Shown: one piece after another, positions 1-12,825 of the stretch | Numbering within the stretch: the stretch's first letter is position 1 | Layout: every line of letters begins with the position of its first letter | NCBI GenBank assembly: GCA_017556045.1 | Contig: JAFZFF010000016.1 | Location: forward strand, 1-36,499 | Source of the DNA: Bacteroidaceae bacterium | GTDB lineage: Bacteria; Bacteroidota; Bacteroidia; Bacteroidales; Bacteroidaceae | DNA: 36,499 bases | Reading direction: 5' to 3' | Position numbers and translations under genes: made by a program | The notes under the pieces: generated by a model | Databases searched by the model: none | Told to the model about the DNA's origin: nothing | Seen by the model: the letters and a program-made list of their open reading frames with translations, nothing else

Positions 1-1568
1 CTATTGTTGAAGTGGCTCTTCATCTGTATATATTCGCCAATCTCTTTGCCTTTTAGTCCCAAGGCATAGAGGCAGCAGTAACCCATCTCCCACTCGTTGA
101 GTCCGCAACGCTCCAGGTGCTTGATGAAATGGGGATGGCTACCAGCAAAGGCCATACGGGTAGAGGTCATGAACTCCTCCTTATTCTTCAGTAGCGCGTC
201 GATCTCTTTATCCACCTTTCGGCTCGCGTCGGGGTTGTTGGTGATATTGGCCATAAAGAAGCGGTTGAGCAAGGCTATTCTTCCCAACAAGGCATCTCTT
301 GCAGCCTGATCCAATCCTTTGTTTTGCTCCAACAGTTCTGTGAGGGTATCGCGCTCTTGCTCCATCTGTGTATACAGCTGCATGTATCGCTCTTTCTCTT
401 GCTTGGCCAGTTCTGACTCCGCAGTCTTCATTCGCAGTCTATAGCGTGCGATGATGAGTAGTGAAAGTATAATAACTACAATCACCACTGCTACCAATAC
501 GACAATGTCGCTCTTTGCTTTCTCACGGACGCTCCTTAATTCCAAAGAATGTTTTTCTTCTACGAACTGGATGTCTGACTTAACCCTTGCATATTCTAAT
601 GAATCTGTGAGCGCCACATAATATTCGTACATTTCTAAAGCTTTTTTAAAATCTTCTTCCTGTTTGTATATATAAGCGAGCAAAGCATAGTTTTTTACTC
701 GCTGGGATGTGTTGAGTACTTCTCTATGGTTAGAAAGTGCATTCATTGCAGCAGATACATTACCGATTTTCAAATAGGCATTGGCTACCGATAGCCAATC
801 GGTACCGCTTGTTTCTGAAAGATTGATATAATTATCAATCACTGTTTGGATAAACTTCTCATATCGCCTATAATTAACCAAATAGGTGAGATAGTTGGAA
901 TAGAAATGGGCTTTTATCTTTTTACTACAGTCGTCAAGCTTTTCTTGTGCCAAAGCAATGTACTTTTCTGCTTGTACGGTGTCTCCTATTATGGTATATG
1001 CGTTGATGACATCAGCAATGCAATTAACATAGCTACTCGTTTTGCCCACACGCTTGAAGTGTTCGGCAGCCTCGAGATAGGCGGAAACACATTTGTCCCA
1101 TTTATAGATAGTGCCATAGATGCGGCCTTGGGTGAACAGCACTCGTGCCTTGGTCAGTATATCCTCTGATGCCGCACCTTCGGTCACCGCTTTCACGAAG
1201 CACTGCAGGGCAAGCTCGTCATGCTTCTGCTGGTTCTGATAGATACGCCCTTGGTAGTAGTAGGTGCGCAGCTTATCCGTAGCCGTACCGTGATTTTGGT
1301 AATAGTCGATGGCAGGCTGTAGTACCTCGAAGTCTGTCTTGTCCACATAGTTCTTGTCCAAAGCCATAGACAGCAGCAAAGCGTACTTCGCCCTCTCTTC
1401 CTTATTCAGCAATTCTTGTTTATCAATGCGCTGCAAAACTTTCAACGCACTATCAGGCTGGGCCTCAATGAAAGTCTCAACCTGTGTCAGCGTCTCCCAA
1501 TGTGCGGAGTGCCGACTACACGAGAACATGCAGAGGGTGGCGACAAGAATGGAGATATAGTATTTCAT
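1..1568 (-). CDS. TPR-repeat lipoprotein regulator with C-terminal HTH-like region, 3' end cut by window edge
   Basis: The frame is open on the minus strand from an ATG at 1568 to the window edge (about 522 residues seen, no stop reached). The start MKYYISILVATLCMFSC is a lipoprotein signal with Cys17 as the likely lipidated residue. Helical TPR-like repeats follow to about residue 340, then one transmembrane helix (about 347-370, IVVLVAVVIVVIILSLLII), a coiled-coil stretch rich in Lys/Glu/Gln, and a C-terminal segment reading YALGLKGKEIGEYIQ, which looks like the recognition part of a LuxR-like helix-turn-helix. This architecture is common in Bacteroidales, where such proteins are thought to be membrane-tethered regulators; DNA binding here is inferred. 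It is divergent from the beta-galactosidase operon, which makes that operon a plausible target. It has the same layout as the protein at 23136-24761. The last HTH residues lie outside the window. Confidence 0.82.
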   Translation of the reverse strand, partial: MKYYISILVATLCMFSCSRHSAHWETLTQVETFIEAQPDSALKVLQRIDKQELLNKEERAKYALLLSMALDKNYVDKTDFEVLQPAIDYYQNHGTATDKLRTYYYQGRIYQNQQKHDELALQCFVKAVTEGAASEDILTKARVLFTQGRIYGTIYKWDKCVSAYLEAAEHFKRVGKTSSYVNCIADVINAYTIIGDTVQAEKYIALAQEKLDDCSKKIKAHFYSNYLTYLVNYRRYEKFIQTVIDNYINLSETSGTDWLSVANAYLKIGNVSAAMNALSNHREVLNTSQRVKNYALLAYIYKQEEDFKKALEMYEYYVALTDSLEYARVKSDIQFVEEKHSLELRSVREKAKSDIVVLVAVVIVVIILSLLIIARYRLRMKTAESELAKQEKERYMQLYTQMEQERDTLTELLEQNKGLDQAARDALLGRIALLNRFFMANITNNPDASRKVDKEIDALLKNKEEFMTSTRMAFAGSHPHFIKHLERCGLNEWEMGYCCLYALGLKGKEIGEYIQMKSHFNN

Positions 1569-1593
1569 TGGAATTTCCTCTTAATCATTGCTG

Positions 1594-1627
1594 CGAAGAT
1601 AGATATAAATCACGATACGGCAAAAAA
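1594..1627 (-). promoter_or_regulatory. Bacteroidetes-type promoter of the TPR regulator
   Basis: On the minus strand a TTTTTTG (-33, 1621-1627) is followed after 19 bp by TATCTTCG (-7, 1594-1601), one base off the TAnnTTTG consensus. It ends about 25 bp before the regulator ATG at 1568. Confidence 0.6.
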
Positions 1628-1706
1628 GGACGAGTGAAAAGTTATCATATGGCGATAGAAGCAGCGCACATAGAGTTGTATGGGTAAGAAAAAATCATTC
1701 GAATAT

Positions 1707-1737
1707 ATTGAATGGTGCTTAAAAATGCGTATCTTTG
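1707..1737 (+). promoter_or_regulatory. Upstream promoter P1 of the beta-galactosidase operon
   Basis: ATTG (1707-1710), 19 bp spacer, TATCTTTG (1730-1737) fits the Bacteroidetes sigma-ABfr consensus. The 13 bases ATGCGTATCTTTG are repeated exactly in P2, about 110 bp downstream. A transcript from here would carry a leader of about 150 nt containing the 1770-1826 inverted repeat. Confidence 0.6.
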
Positions 1738-1752
1738 AGGTGAACCTCTTAG

Positions 1753-5822
<4,070 letters not shown>

Positions 5823-5845
5823 TCTGTAAGCATATCGAAAAGAGA

Positions 5846-5877
5846 AAAGCGGGCTCCCGAGGGGGAGTCCGCTTTCT
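5846..5877. terminator. Bidirectional terminator between GH16 and gltX
   Basis: A 13-bp stem (5846-5858 with 5863-5875, one G-T pair) with the loop GAGG has A residues on the left and TTTCTTT on the right. It sits between two converging genes and can stop both. Confidence 0.85.
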
Positions 5878-5896
5878 TTGAATATCTCTTGGGAAA

Positions 5897-7426
5897 TTAT
5901 TCCTTAGGCAAGACCTCGAGGGCACGGCGTGCACGACGCAGGGTCTCCTCCTTGCCGATGAAGTCGGTGAGCTCGAAGATGTGAGGACCTACGGCAGCAC
6001 CTACGAGGGTCACACGGAAGGCATTCATCACCTTACCGACAGCCCACTCCTTTGATGCGATCCACTCCATGATAAGGGGCTCTATCTTGGCACCGGCAAA
6101 TACGGGTGCGTTCTCGATGAAATCGCACAATTCGCCCACATAAGCTTGCGACATAGCAGGCTCTTTCCACCACTTCTTGAGTGACTTCTCATCGTAGCTC
6201 TCGGGAGCCTCGAAGAAGTAGCAGCAAGTGTTCCACAACTCGTGTACGAAGTTGACACGACCCTTCATGAGTGATACTACCTTGACGATGCGGTCAAACT
6301 CCTCATTGATGCCACGCTCGCGGAGCATGGGCTCGAAGAGGCGAGCAATGTCTGCGTCGTCCTTTGAGAGGATGTACTCGTGGTTGAACCATACGAGTTT
6401 CTTATAGTCGAAGCGTGCACCAGCCTTTGAGCAGCGTGAGAGGTCGAAGAGCTGTACCATCTCCTCGAGGGTCATCTTCTCCTGATCGTTACCGGGGTTC
6501 CAGCCAAGCAGGGCAAGGAAGTTGATTACTGCCTCGGGCAGATAGTCCTTCTCACGATAGCCTGAAGAGATGTCGCCAGTCTTGGGATCGTGCCACTCGA
6601 GGGGGAACACGGGGAAGCCGAGGCGGTCGCCATCGCGCTTGCTGAGCTTACCATTGCCTTCGGGCTTGAGCAGCAGGGGCAGGTGAGCAAAGGTGGGCAT
6701 GGTGTCTTCCCATCCGAAAGCGCGGTAGAGCAATACGTGGAGCGGTGCTGAGGGCAACCACTCTTCGCCACGGATAACGTGTGACACCTCCATGAGGTGG
6801 TCGTCAACGATATTGGCCAAGTGGTAGGTGGGGAGCTCGTCGGCTGACTTGTAGAGCACCTTGTCATCGAGTACAGATGAGTTGATGACTACGTTGCCAC
6901 GAATGATGTCATTGACATGTACCTCTACGCCAGGCTCGATGAGGAAGCGCACTACATACTGATGACCTGAGGCCAAGAGTGCATCTACCTCCTCCTTGGG
7001 GAGGGCGAGTGAGTTGCGCATCTGCATACGAGTAGTAGCATCGTACTGGAAATTGGGGATTTCGTTGCGCTTAGCCTCCAACTCCTCGGGGGTGTCAAAT
7101 GCCATATATGCCTTGCCGGCATCGAGCAACTGCTGCACATACTTCTTGTAGATGTCGCGACGCTCTGACTGACGGTAGGGACCGTGGTCGCCACCTACGC
7201 CTACACCCTCATCGAAGGCGAGACCCAGCCACTGGAACGACTCGATAATGTACTCCTCGGCACCAGGCACGAAGCGGTTTGAGTCGGTATCCTCGATACG
7301 GAAGATAAAGTCGCCGCCATGCTGACGTGCAAACAGATAGTTATACAAGGCAGTGCGCACACCACCGATATGTAAAGGTCCCGTAGGACTGGGTGCGAAA
7401 CGCACTCTTACTCTTCTTTCACTCAT
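5897..7426 (-). CDS. gltX: Glutamyl-tRNA synthetase
   Basis: 509 residues, normal length for a bacterial GluRS. It charges tRNA-Glu with glutamate in the cytoplasm. The class I signatures are present: [17 protein letters not shown] near the N-terminus (HIGH motif as HIGG) and KLSKRDGDR near residue 260 (KMSKS motif). The C-terminal anticodon-binding region follows to LEVLPKE. It has its own promoter just upstream. It is a housekeeping gene between the glycanase operons, with no sign of decay. Confidence 0.97.
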   Translation of the reverse strand: MSERRVRVRFAPSPTGPLHIGGVRTALYNYLFARQHGGDFIFRIEDTDSNRFVPGAEEYIIESFQWLGLAFDEGVGVGGDHGPYRQSERRDIYKKYVQQLLDAGKAYMAFDTPEELEAKRNEIPNFQYDATTRMQMRNSLALPKEEVDALLASGHQYVVRFLIEPGVEVHVNDIIRGNVVINSSVLDDKVLYKSADELPTYHLANIVDDHLMEVSHVIRGEEWLPSAPLHVLLYRAFGWEDTMPTFAHLPLLLKPEGNGKLSKRDGDRLGFPVFPLEWHDPKTGDISSGYREKDYLPEAVINFLALLGWNPGNDQEKMTLEEMVQLFDLSRCSKAGARFDYKKLVWFNHEYILSKDDADIARLFEPMLRERGINEEFDRIVKVVSLMKGRVNFVHELWNTCCYFFEAPESYDEKSLKKWWKEPAMSQAYVGELCDFIENAPVFAGAKIEPLIMEWIASKEWAVGKVMNAFRVTLVGAAVGPHIFELTDFIGKEETLRRARRALEVLPKE

Positions 7427-7479
7427 AAGTGTATGATATATCGTTATTTGGTAGTAGTGTAATTTCTAAATTATGATGA

Positions 7480-7510
7480 CAAAGGTACTACAAAATCTTC
7501 TATCTGCAAA
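7480..7510 (-). promoter_or_regulatory. gltX promoter
   Basis: Reading the minus strand: TTTG (7507-7510), 19 bp, TACCTTTG (7480-7487), an exact match to the Bacteroidetes consensus, about 54 bp ahead of the gltX ATG. Confidence 0.75.
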
Positions 7511-7511
7511 G

Positions 7512-7534
7512 AAAGGCCCTGAAAACCTGCCTTT
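7512..7534 (-). terminator. Possible weak metF terminator
   Basis: On the minus strand AAAGGC (7529-7534) pairs with GCCTTT (7512-7517), followed by CTTTG. The stem is only 6 bp and starts within the metF stop codon, so it is a tentative call. Confidence 0.35.
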
Positions 7535-8486
7535 AGTAAATGGCCTTCGCTACCTGCTTTACACTGTCGGTAGCAGCGACGGTGTAGAAGTGGAGGCTTG
7601 GCACTCCGTGGGCAATGAGTTCGCGGCACTGTGCAATACACCATTCGATACCTACCTGGCGCACCTCTTCGTCACTCTTACATTTGAGCACTTCGGTGGC
7701 GAGAGCCTGTGGTATGTCTACCTTGAAGGTCTTGGGGATGATGCTGAGCTGTCGTGCCGTCTTGAGGGGCTTGATGCCGGGGATGATGGGGATATCGATG
7801 CCTTCGGCACGGGCACGCTCTACGAATCTAAAGTATTTCTCATTGTCGTAGAAGAGCTGTGTCACGGCATATTGGGCACCTGCCTTTACCTTCTCCTTGA
7901 GCCAATAGATGTCCATCTCCATATTGGGTGACTCTTCGTGCTTTTCGGGGTAGCAGGCTACTCCGTATGAGAAGGGACGACCAGGCTCTTTGATGGGGGA
8001 ACCATCGCAGAAGAATCCCTCGTTGAAGCGATTGACCTGCGCTTGTAGCTCGATGGCATGGCTATATCCATTGGGGGTAGGGGTGAATACGCTCTCATGC
8101 TTGGCTTTGTCGCCACGCAAGAGGAGCAGGTCTGTGATGCCAAGGAACTGCAGGTCGAGCAGTACATACTCGGTCTCTTCCCGAGTAAATCCGCTACAGA
8201 GGATATGGGGCACTACGGTAATGTCGTAGCGATTCTTGATAGCTGCAGCTACAGCCACAGTGCCAGGGCGGCGGCGCAGTGATACCTTGTGGAACACGCC
8301 TTCGGGCGACTCTTGATAAACGTACTCGCTACGGTGTGTGGTGATGTTTATATACTTGGGGTCGAACTCACGCAGTTCGTCGATGGTGTGAAATAAACTA
8401 TTGATACCTGTACCTTTGAGTGGAGGCAACACCTCGAAGGAGAATGCTGTATGTGCATTGTCTTTTATGGAGTCTATAGCGTGCAT
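7533..8486 (-). CDS. metF: Methylenetetrahydrofolate reductase
   Basis: 317 residues from the ATG at 8486. It reduces 5,10-methylene-THF to 5-methyl-THF with a flavin cofactor, supplying methyl groups for methionine synthesis. Family signatures seen: FSFEVLPPLKG near the N-terminus (catalytic Glu in the beta1 strand), ITTHRSEY, LLLRGD, GVACYPEKHEESPN, QLFYDN and PIIPGIKPL. Length fits the MetF family. The frame runs back to a TTG at 8516, but that TTG lies inside the promoter -7 element, so it cannot be the start of the main transcript. It sits upstream of gltX on the same strand, but gltX has its own promoter. Confidence 0.95.
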   Translation of the reverse strand: MHAIDSIKDNAHTAFSFEVLPPLKGTGINSLFHTIDELREFDPKYINITTHRSEYVYQESPEGVFHKVSLRRRPGTVAVAAAIKNRYDITVVPHILCSGFTREETEYVLLDLQFLGITDLLLLRGDKAKHESVFTPTPNGYSHAIELQAQVNRFNEGFFCDGSPIKEPGRPFSYGVACYPEKHEESPNMEMDIYWLKEKVKAGAQYAVTQLFYDNEKYFRFVERARAEGIDIPIIPGIKPLKTARQLSIIPKTFKVDIPQALATEVLKCKSDEEVRQVGIEWCIAQCRELIAHGVPSLHFYTVAATDSVKQVAKAIY

Positions 8487-8513
8487 ATGTGTTGTAATTA
8501 AATTTTGAAGCGA

Positions 8514-8521
8514 CAAAGATA
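8514..8521 (-). promoter_or_regulatory. metF promoter -7 element
   Basis: TATCTTTG on the minus strand; transcription would start near 8507, about 20 nt ahead of the ATG at 8486. The best upstream TTG is 23 bp away, a little too far, so the -33 box is weak. Confidence 0.5.
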
Positions 8522-8571
8522 CGGATAAACGAGCGAAATGATATCAAGCTTGCTTGAATATTTTTACAGCG

Positions 8572-8620
8572 CCGACGCGAAATGAGCGTCGGTTGCGACG
8601 AAGGGGAGGTTTATCTCCCC
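8572..8620. repeat. Double-hairpin intergenic repeat, REP-like
   Basis: Two adjacent hairpins: CCGACGC (8572-8578) with GCGTCGG (8586-8592), and GGGGAG (8603-8608) with CTCCCC (8615-8620). The 15 bases GCGTCGGTTGCGACG (8586-8600) recur exactly, inverted, at 29802-29816. The rest of the 8522-8758 gap holds the yhhN-family gene promoter. Confidence 0.55.
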
Positions 8621-8694
8621 CCAGAGGAGTGCTGTTTGCAGCTTTTCAAGTATCTTGGAAATTTATCTCAAAGGTAATGAAAATAACAGTTATG

Positions 8695-8725
8695 TTTGAA
8701 AAAACTGCAAAATTCCCTATTTTTG
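8695..8725 (+). promoter_or_regulatory. Promoter of the YhhN-family gene
   Basis: TTTG (8695-8698), 19 bp, TATTTTTG (8718-8725) matches the Bacteroidetes consensus exactly; the ATG follows 33 bp downstream. Confidence 0.7.
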
Positions 8726-8758
8726 CGCTGTAAATTTAGTAACATAATTTAAAGTGTC

Positions 8759-9388
8759 ATGAAAACTCGTTTTCTCAATCCGAAGTACATTATCACTATC
8801 ATCTACTTCTTGCTTGCTGCGCTCTACTTTGCGCCGGTCCAGATACCTCACAAATTAGTGTTCCCACTGGCATTCCTTTCGCTATGTGCCTTGCGCCTTT
8901 CTCCATGGACGATGGTGCTGGCTATGGCCTTTTCGGCATTGGGCGATTGGATGGGTACTTGCCACAACTTTTGGGGGCAGATGGGGTTCTTTGCTTTGGC
9001 ACACATCGCCTATATCGTCTTCTTTAGCTGTTCTTGCAAACAGAGTCAGACGACGAATAGGGCGAAGTGGAAGTGTGGCATTGTGTCCCTGTACGGTCTT
9101 GTGATCGGCACGCTCGTCCTCAGACATGTGCATGGCCCGCTACAGATAGGTGTGTTGGTCTACATCTTGCTGATCATAGCGATGTGCATCCTTGCCTGGA
9201 TGCAGCAGAATCGTTATTTTGCTATAGGAGCTTGGCTCTTTGTGTTGTCAGATACGATACTGGCTTGGAACAAGTTTGTCTCTCCTATCGAATCGGCGAG
9301 CCTCCTCATCATGATACCATATTACCTGGGACAATGGTTGCTGTTCGTTCAGAGTTTGAAGCTCTGCCTTAAAACATCTCGTAGGTGA
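8759..9388 (+). CDS. YhhN family (TMEM86/lysoplasmalogenase-like) membrane protein
   Basis: 209 residues, nearly all hydrophobic, about seven or eight transmembrane helices. The family pattern is visible: SALGDWMG...FWGQMGFFALAHIAYIVFF in the first half and GAWLFVLSDTILAWNKF...MIPYYLGQWLL in the second, with the conserved Ser/Gly-Asp, Ala-His and Ser-Asp residues. The eukaryotic member TMEM86B hydrolyses the vinyl-ether bond of lysoplasmalogens; the role in bacteria is not settled. It has its own promoter. Its last 20 bp overlap the 3' end of the convergent PHP gene, so no separate terminator fits between them. Confidence 0.82.
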   Translation: MKTRFLNPKYIITIIYFLLAALYFAPVQIPHKLVFPLAFLSLCALRLSPWTMVLAMAFSALGDWMGTCHNFWGQMGFFALAHIAYIVFFSCSCKQSQTTNRAKWKCGIVSLYGLVIGTLVLRHVHGPLQIGVLVYILLIIAMCILAWMQQNRYFAIGAWLFVLSDTILAWNKFVSPIESASLLIMIPYYLGQWLLFVQSLKLCLKTSRR

Positions 9389-10568
9389 GCTTAAACACGG
9401 GGTGGCTATTCTCCCCAGGTATCCATAGGTTCTCTACGGTGAATGTCACATCTTTGCCTTTGTTGATGGTGACATCGCGTGAGGTGAAGGGGCGGAGCTG
9501 TACTGGGTTGCCTCCGAAGTTGAGGACGAAGGTCATAGAGGTGGGGTTGCTCATGCGTACCTTACGCTGTTTGCCATCTTTCTCGAAGAGTGTCTCATAG
9601 GTGATGCAGGCATTGAAGAAGTCACGTACCAACTGCTCCTCACCAGCGATGGTGCCATAAGAGTAGGCCAATGTGCGACGTGCCATGAGGGCCTCTTTCA
9701 CAGAGTCGAGTGATTTGTCCTTGGCGAATATCAGCGTCATATTGCGCAGCTGCCCTACTGAGGTATAGTCACGTGATGTGGTGCTGTGGATGTCGGTATT
9801 GGCAGCCATGAACATCTGTTTCTCTGATGCGCGGTCTACGACGATGGGGTAAAACTCTGAGCCATTCATGATCTCTACGCCATCAATCAAATCTTCTGCA
9901 TACACTTTCTGTTCAAACTCGATAACCTCGAGGTTCTTGCGGCGCCAGCCGGGGTGATTTTGCATAATGATAGCTCCCTGCTCACGAGCCTTCTTGATAG
10001 ACACGATGGGGTCGGCATTGTAAACGGTGTTTGCATCCTTGATGAAGAGTGCATTGTAGTGGCCTATGGTCAAGGGGTCGCGAGTAATCTCGATACCAGG
10101 GATCAGTGTGAGTCCATACTGCTCGGCAGAGGCCTTAGCTACTTGACAGGGGAGGTTCAGGTCTGAGAGGATTCCCTCTTCGCTTGCACTCTTCCCTACG
10201 AGGTTGGTATTGGTGCCCTTTGTGCCTTCGGGCATATAACCCTTGAGGAAGGTCACCATCTGTCCCTCCCATCTGCGATACTCTACATGGTCGGTGATAG
10301 CTATCACGTCAAGTCCGTCGGTCCACGCCTCTTGTATGCGGTATTCGGGAGTGACATTACCATCTGAGTAGACGGTGTGGGTGTGTAGGTCGCTCTTCAA
10401 GACTTGGAAGCCATTTACCTTGGGTAAGATGATCTCGTTGCGCAGGACTTCATTGCGCAGGGTGTGGCGCATCATGTCTTTGTTGCTCTTGTCTTGATAG
10501 TAGATAGACTGAGCAGCTGCTGTAGCAAATGTAGCAAATGCTGCTGTGAGGAGAAATAGCTTTTTCAT
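9369..10568 (-). CDS. Secreted PHP-domain phosphoesterase (Sb-PDE-like)
   Basis: 399 residues with signal peptide MKKLFLLTAAFATFATAAAQ. The PHP metal-binding motifs are clear: DLHTHTVYSDG (about 62-72), ITDHVEY, a Glu in IPGIEIT, NHPGWRRKN and an Asp-Ile-His near NTDIHSTT. PHP enzymes are metal-dependent phosphoesterases; the exported Bacteroidetes group resembles Sb-PDE phosphodiesterases, so a phosphodiester outside the cytoplasm is a likely substrate. A C-terminal beta-rich segment follows the barrel. It lies 7 bp downstream of the GH20 gene on the same strand, so the two form an operon. Whether it acts on phosphorylated glycans is only a guess. Confidence 0.85.
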   Translation of the reverse strand: MKKLFLLTAAFATFATAAAQSIYYQDKSNKDMMRHTLRNEVLRNEIILPKVNGFQVLKSDLHTHTVYSDGNVTPEYRIQEAWTDGLDVIAITDHVEYRRWEGQMVTFLKGYMPEGTKGTNTNLVGKSASEEGILSDLNLPCQVAKASAEQYGLTLIPGIEITRDPLTIGHYNALFIKDANTVYNADPIVSIKKAREQGAIIMQNHPGWRRKNLEVIEFEQKVYAEDLIDGVEIMNGSEFYPIVVDRASEKQMFMAANTDIHSTTSRDYTSVGQLRNMTLIFAKDKSLDSVKEALMARRTLAYSYGTIAGEEQLVRDFFNACITYETLFEKDGKQRKVRMSNPTSMTFVLNFGGNPVQLRPFTSRDVTINKGKDVTFTVENLWIPGENSHPVFKLTYEMF

Positions 10569-10575
10569 TGTTTCT

Positions 10576-12654
10576 TTATTTTTGGTTGTTAGATTTACAT
10601 TGATCAGGCGAGTAGATGAGGCCTTCTACGGCATTTGTACCATCAAGGTCGGTGAAGACGCAGGTGAACATCCATTTGTTGAGGCGCACGCCATCTGCTG
10701 CTACGTAGGGGAGTTTGATGAACACTTTGTTCCATCCCTTGTGGAGCTGTACGGGGATGGGAAGTCGTGCGCTGAAGTTCTCATTGCGCAGGGTCACCTC
10801 ATTGTTGATGGCAACACCGGTATTGTGCCATGTGGGGGGATTGATGCGAGTTCCGTTGACCCAAATGTCTGACCCCTTACGATCCCACTTACCGGTATCA
10901 GGAGCTTTGTCATTCTCCGAACGTCCATAGTTTTGGAACTCAATCTGCGCCCCTACGGTCTGCTTCTTGGGAGAGTAGACGTAGGTCCATGCGTATGACG
11001 TGACATTGTAGTAGTTGGTAGTACCGTAGTGGGTGGGTACAATGCCGTTGCCCCAGGTATGGCGTAGGTAGATGCCTGCCCCAGTGGCAAGAGTAGTGTG
11101 GTAGGTAGTACCATCATGTATGAAGCTCTCGGGTATCAGCTCTGTGTCGTTGTTGGTGGCATATGCCTCGGGGACGAAGGTGGCAGATGCGTCACCTCCA
11201 TTGGGGAAGGGCTCGGTGATGCGCCAATGCACGTTGGCTTGCTTCACATAGGGGATAGGTTCGCCCTTCAGAGAGTGGGCTTTATGGAAGAGGAAGCGGC
11301 GCTCCCAGTCGGCAAACTCTTCGTACTCGTCTCCCTCATTGGGGAGTGTGGTTCCGCCCTGCTCGATGTACTGCTTGCCTCCACCTATCCAAGCACGCTC
11401 GGCGCTGGCTATGACATTGGCGTACATGTTGTTTTGCTTGACGATATCCTCCTCGGTGGGAGTCTTGCGATCGTTCCAGTATGCCGAGATGGTACCTGCA
11501 GTTTCGGCATCGCCCTGCTCCTTATAATATATGGTGCTCTTGTAGATGCCTACTACATCGGCAAACACATCAAAGTGATTGGTATAGTTGTAGCGGCAGT
11601 CTATGTCGGGGACACCGGGGATGTCGGCGCCTCTGCTACTCCACATCTGAGTCATGTCGGCCATGGTATGATTGATGGCTACACCATGGATGGGGTTCCA
11701 TACGATCATCTTCTTGCCGAGGTTGTGGATGTGGTCTGCCATGATGCCGAGGAAGTTGGGGTAGGTGATACGTCTCTCGTCTGCACCGATGTGGATGTAG
11801 GGGGAGTTGGAGAATACCTCCGCAACTTGGCTGATGACCTCCTTCAGTACCTTTACGCCCTCGTCGGTCTGCATGTCAAATCCCATGGCACGTGTGAACG
11901 CTTCGCTGTGTCCGGGCATGTCAATCTCGGGGATGACAGTGACGCCGCGCTCTTGGGCATAGAGTGTCACCTCGCGACACTCCTCCTGGGTGTAATACTT
12001 GCCTTCGAAGCGGGTCATGCTCTCCGTAGAGGTGAGTTGTGGATAGCCTTTCACTTCGAAACGCCACGCTTGGTTTTCGGTAAAGTGCCAATGGAAGGTG
12101 TTGACCTTGAAGCGTGAGAGCAGGTCGATATGCTTCTTCAATTCTTCGATGCTTATGAACGAACGTCCTACATCATGTAGATAGCCACGCAACTTGAAGG
12201 CTGCCCAGTCGGTAATCTCCACTGCTTCGATGGCCTCTTTGCCATGCTTGTATCCCTCGGCAAGCTGAGCGAGTGTCTGCGCAGCACGTATGACGCCAAT
12301 GGGCTTAACCGCCTTGATGGTAATGGCATTTTTAGTCACCGAGAGCTGATATCCTTCGTTGTCATATCCTTCGAGGAGGTAGTCATAGGCTCCTTCGATG
12401 CGCTCTACCATCTCTACTCTTACGGTAGCTTTGGCATCCTTGTTAAGGGTGCATCCATAGTCGGTAAATACCTTTGCAAGTGCTTTGCTTTCAGTCATAT
12501 CAGAGATGGATACCGCGCGATGGAGCGTAAAGGGGGCGCCATCAGTCTCGATGAGTGAATGTACCTTGGGGAGCAGGTGCTCTACTTTGGCTTGCAGGCA
12601 GAGAGGTGAGCATAGTGCAAAAGCGACAAATGCCGAGAATACTATTTTTTTCAT
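10576..12654 (-). CDS. GH20 beta-N-acetylhexosaminidase, secreted
   Basis: 692 residues with signal peptide MKKIVFSAFVAFALCSPLCLQA. It removes terminal beta-linked GlcNAc or GalNAc by substrate-assisted catalysis. An N-terminal GH20b-type domain (about 25-150) is followed by the barrel starting at LRGYLHDVGRSFISI; catalytic Asp292-Glu293 sit in YIHIGADERR, with FHWHFTENQAWRFE and PEIDMPGHSEAF before it. An extra C-terminal beta-sandwich region (about 490-680) may bind substrate. It is the first gene of an operon with the PHP phosphoesterase and divergent from the M60 peptidases. The context suggests removal of GlcNAc from mucin-type or N-glycans. Confidence 0.93.
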   Translation of the reverse strand: MKKIVFSAFVAFALCSPLCLQAKVEHLLPKVHSLIETDGAPFTLHRAVSISDMTESKALAKVFTDYGCTLNKDAKATVRVEMVERIEGAYDYLLEGYDNEGYQLSVTKNAITIKAVKPIGVIRAAQTLAQLAEGYKHGKEAIEAVEITDWAAFKLRGYLHDVGRSFISIEELKKHIDLLSRFKVNTFHWHFTENQAWRFEVKGYPQLTSTESMTRFEGKYYTQEECREVTLYAQERGVTVIPEIDMPGHSEAFTRAMGFDMQTDEGVKVLKEVISQVAEVFSNSPYIHIGADERRITYPNFLGIMADHIHNLGKKMIVWNPIHGVAINHTMADMTQMWSSRGADIPGVPDIDCRYNYTNHFDVFADVVGIYKSTIYYKEQGDAETAGTISAYWNDRKTPTEEDIVKQNNMYANVIASAERAWIGGGKQYIEQGGTTLPNEGDEYEEFADWERRFLFHKAHSLKGEPIPYVKQANVHWRITEPFPNGGDASATFVPEAYATNNDTELIPESFIHDGTTYHTTLATGAGIYLRHTWGNGIVPTHYGTTNYYNVTSYAWTYVYSPKKQTVGAQIEFQNYGRSENDKAPDTGKWDRKGSDIWVNGTRINPPTWHNTGVAINNEVTLRNENFSARLPIPVQLHKGWNKVFIKLPYVAADGVRLNKWMFTCVFTDLDGTNAVEGLIYSPDQCKSNNQK

Positions 12655-12686
12655 AATAGACTTTGTGTCAGTTGTGTGTTGTGCTG

Positions 12687-12694
12687 CAAAGATA
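12687..12694 (-). promoter_or_regulatory. -7 element of the GH20-PHP operon
   Basis: TATCTTTG on the minus strand, 32 bp ahead of the GH20 ATG. No clear TTG lies 19-21 bp upstream, which may point to activator dependence. Confidence 0.5.
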
Positions 12695-12748
12695 GTTAAA
12701 TTGCGTAAAAATGAGTAGATATGTCGGGGCTAAATCGAAAAAAATATG

Positions 12749-12756
12749 TAACTTTG
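12749..12756 (+). promoter_or_regulatory. -7 element of the M60 peptidase operon
   Basis: TAACTTTG matches TAnnTTTG, about 70 bp ahead of the M60 ATG. The -33 box is not recognisable. It is divergent from the GH20 promoter, with about 55 bp between the two -7 boxes. Confidence 0.45.
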
Positions 12757-12825
12757 TCCCCAAATATGTTAATAATATTTCTACGGAAAGTGCTAAGTAT
12801 TAATTAAAACCATGATAAAGGACGT

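Noticed and set aside
11098-12117. Open frame of 339 codons on the plus strand
   Set aside because: It is antisense to the GH20 catalytic domain, and the translation shows no recognisable domain.
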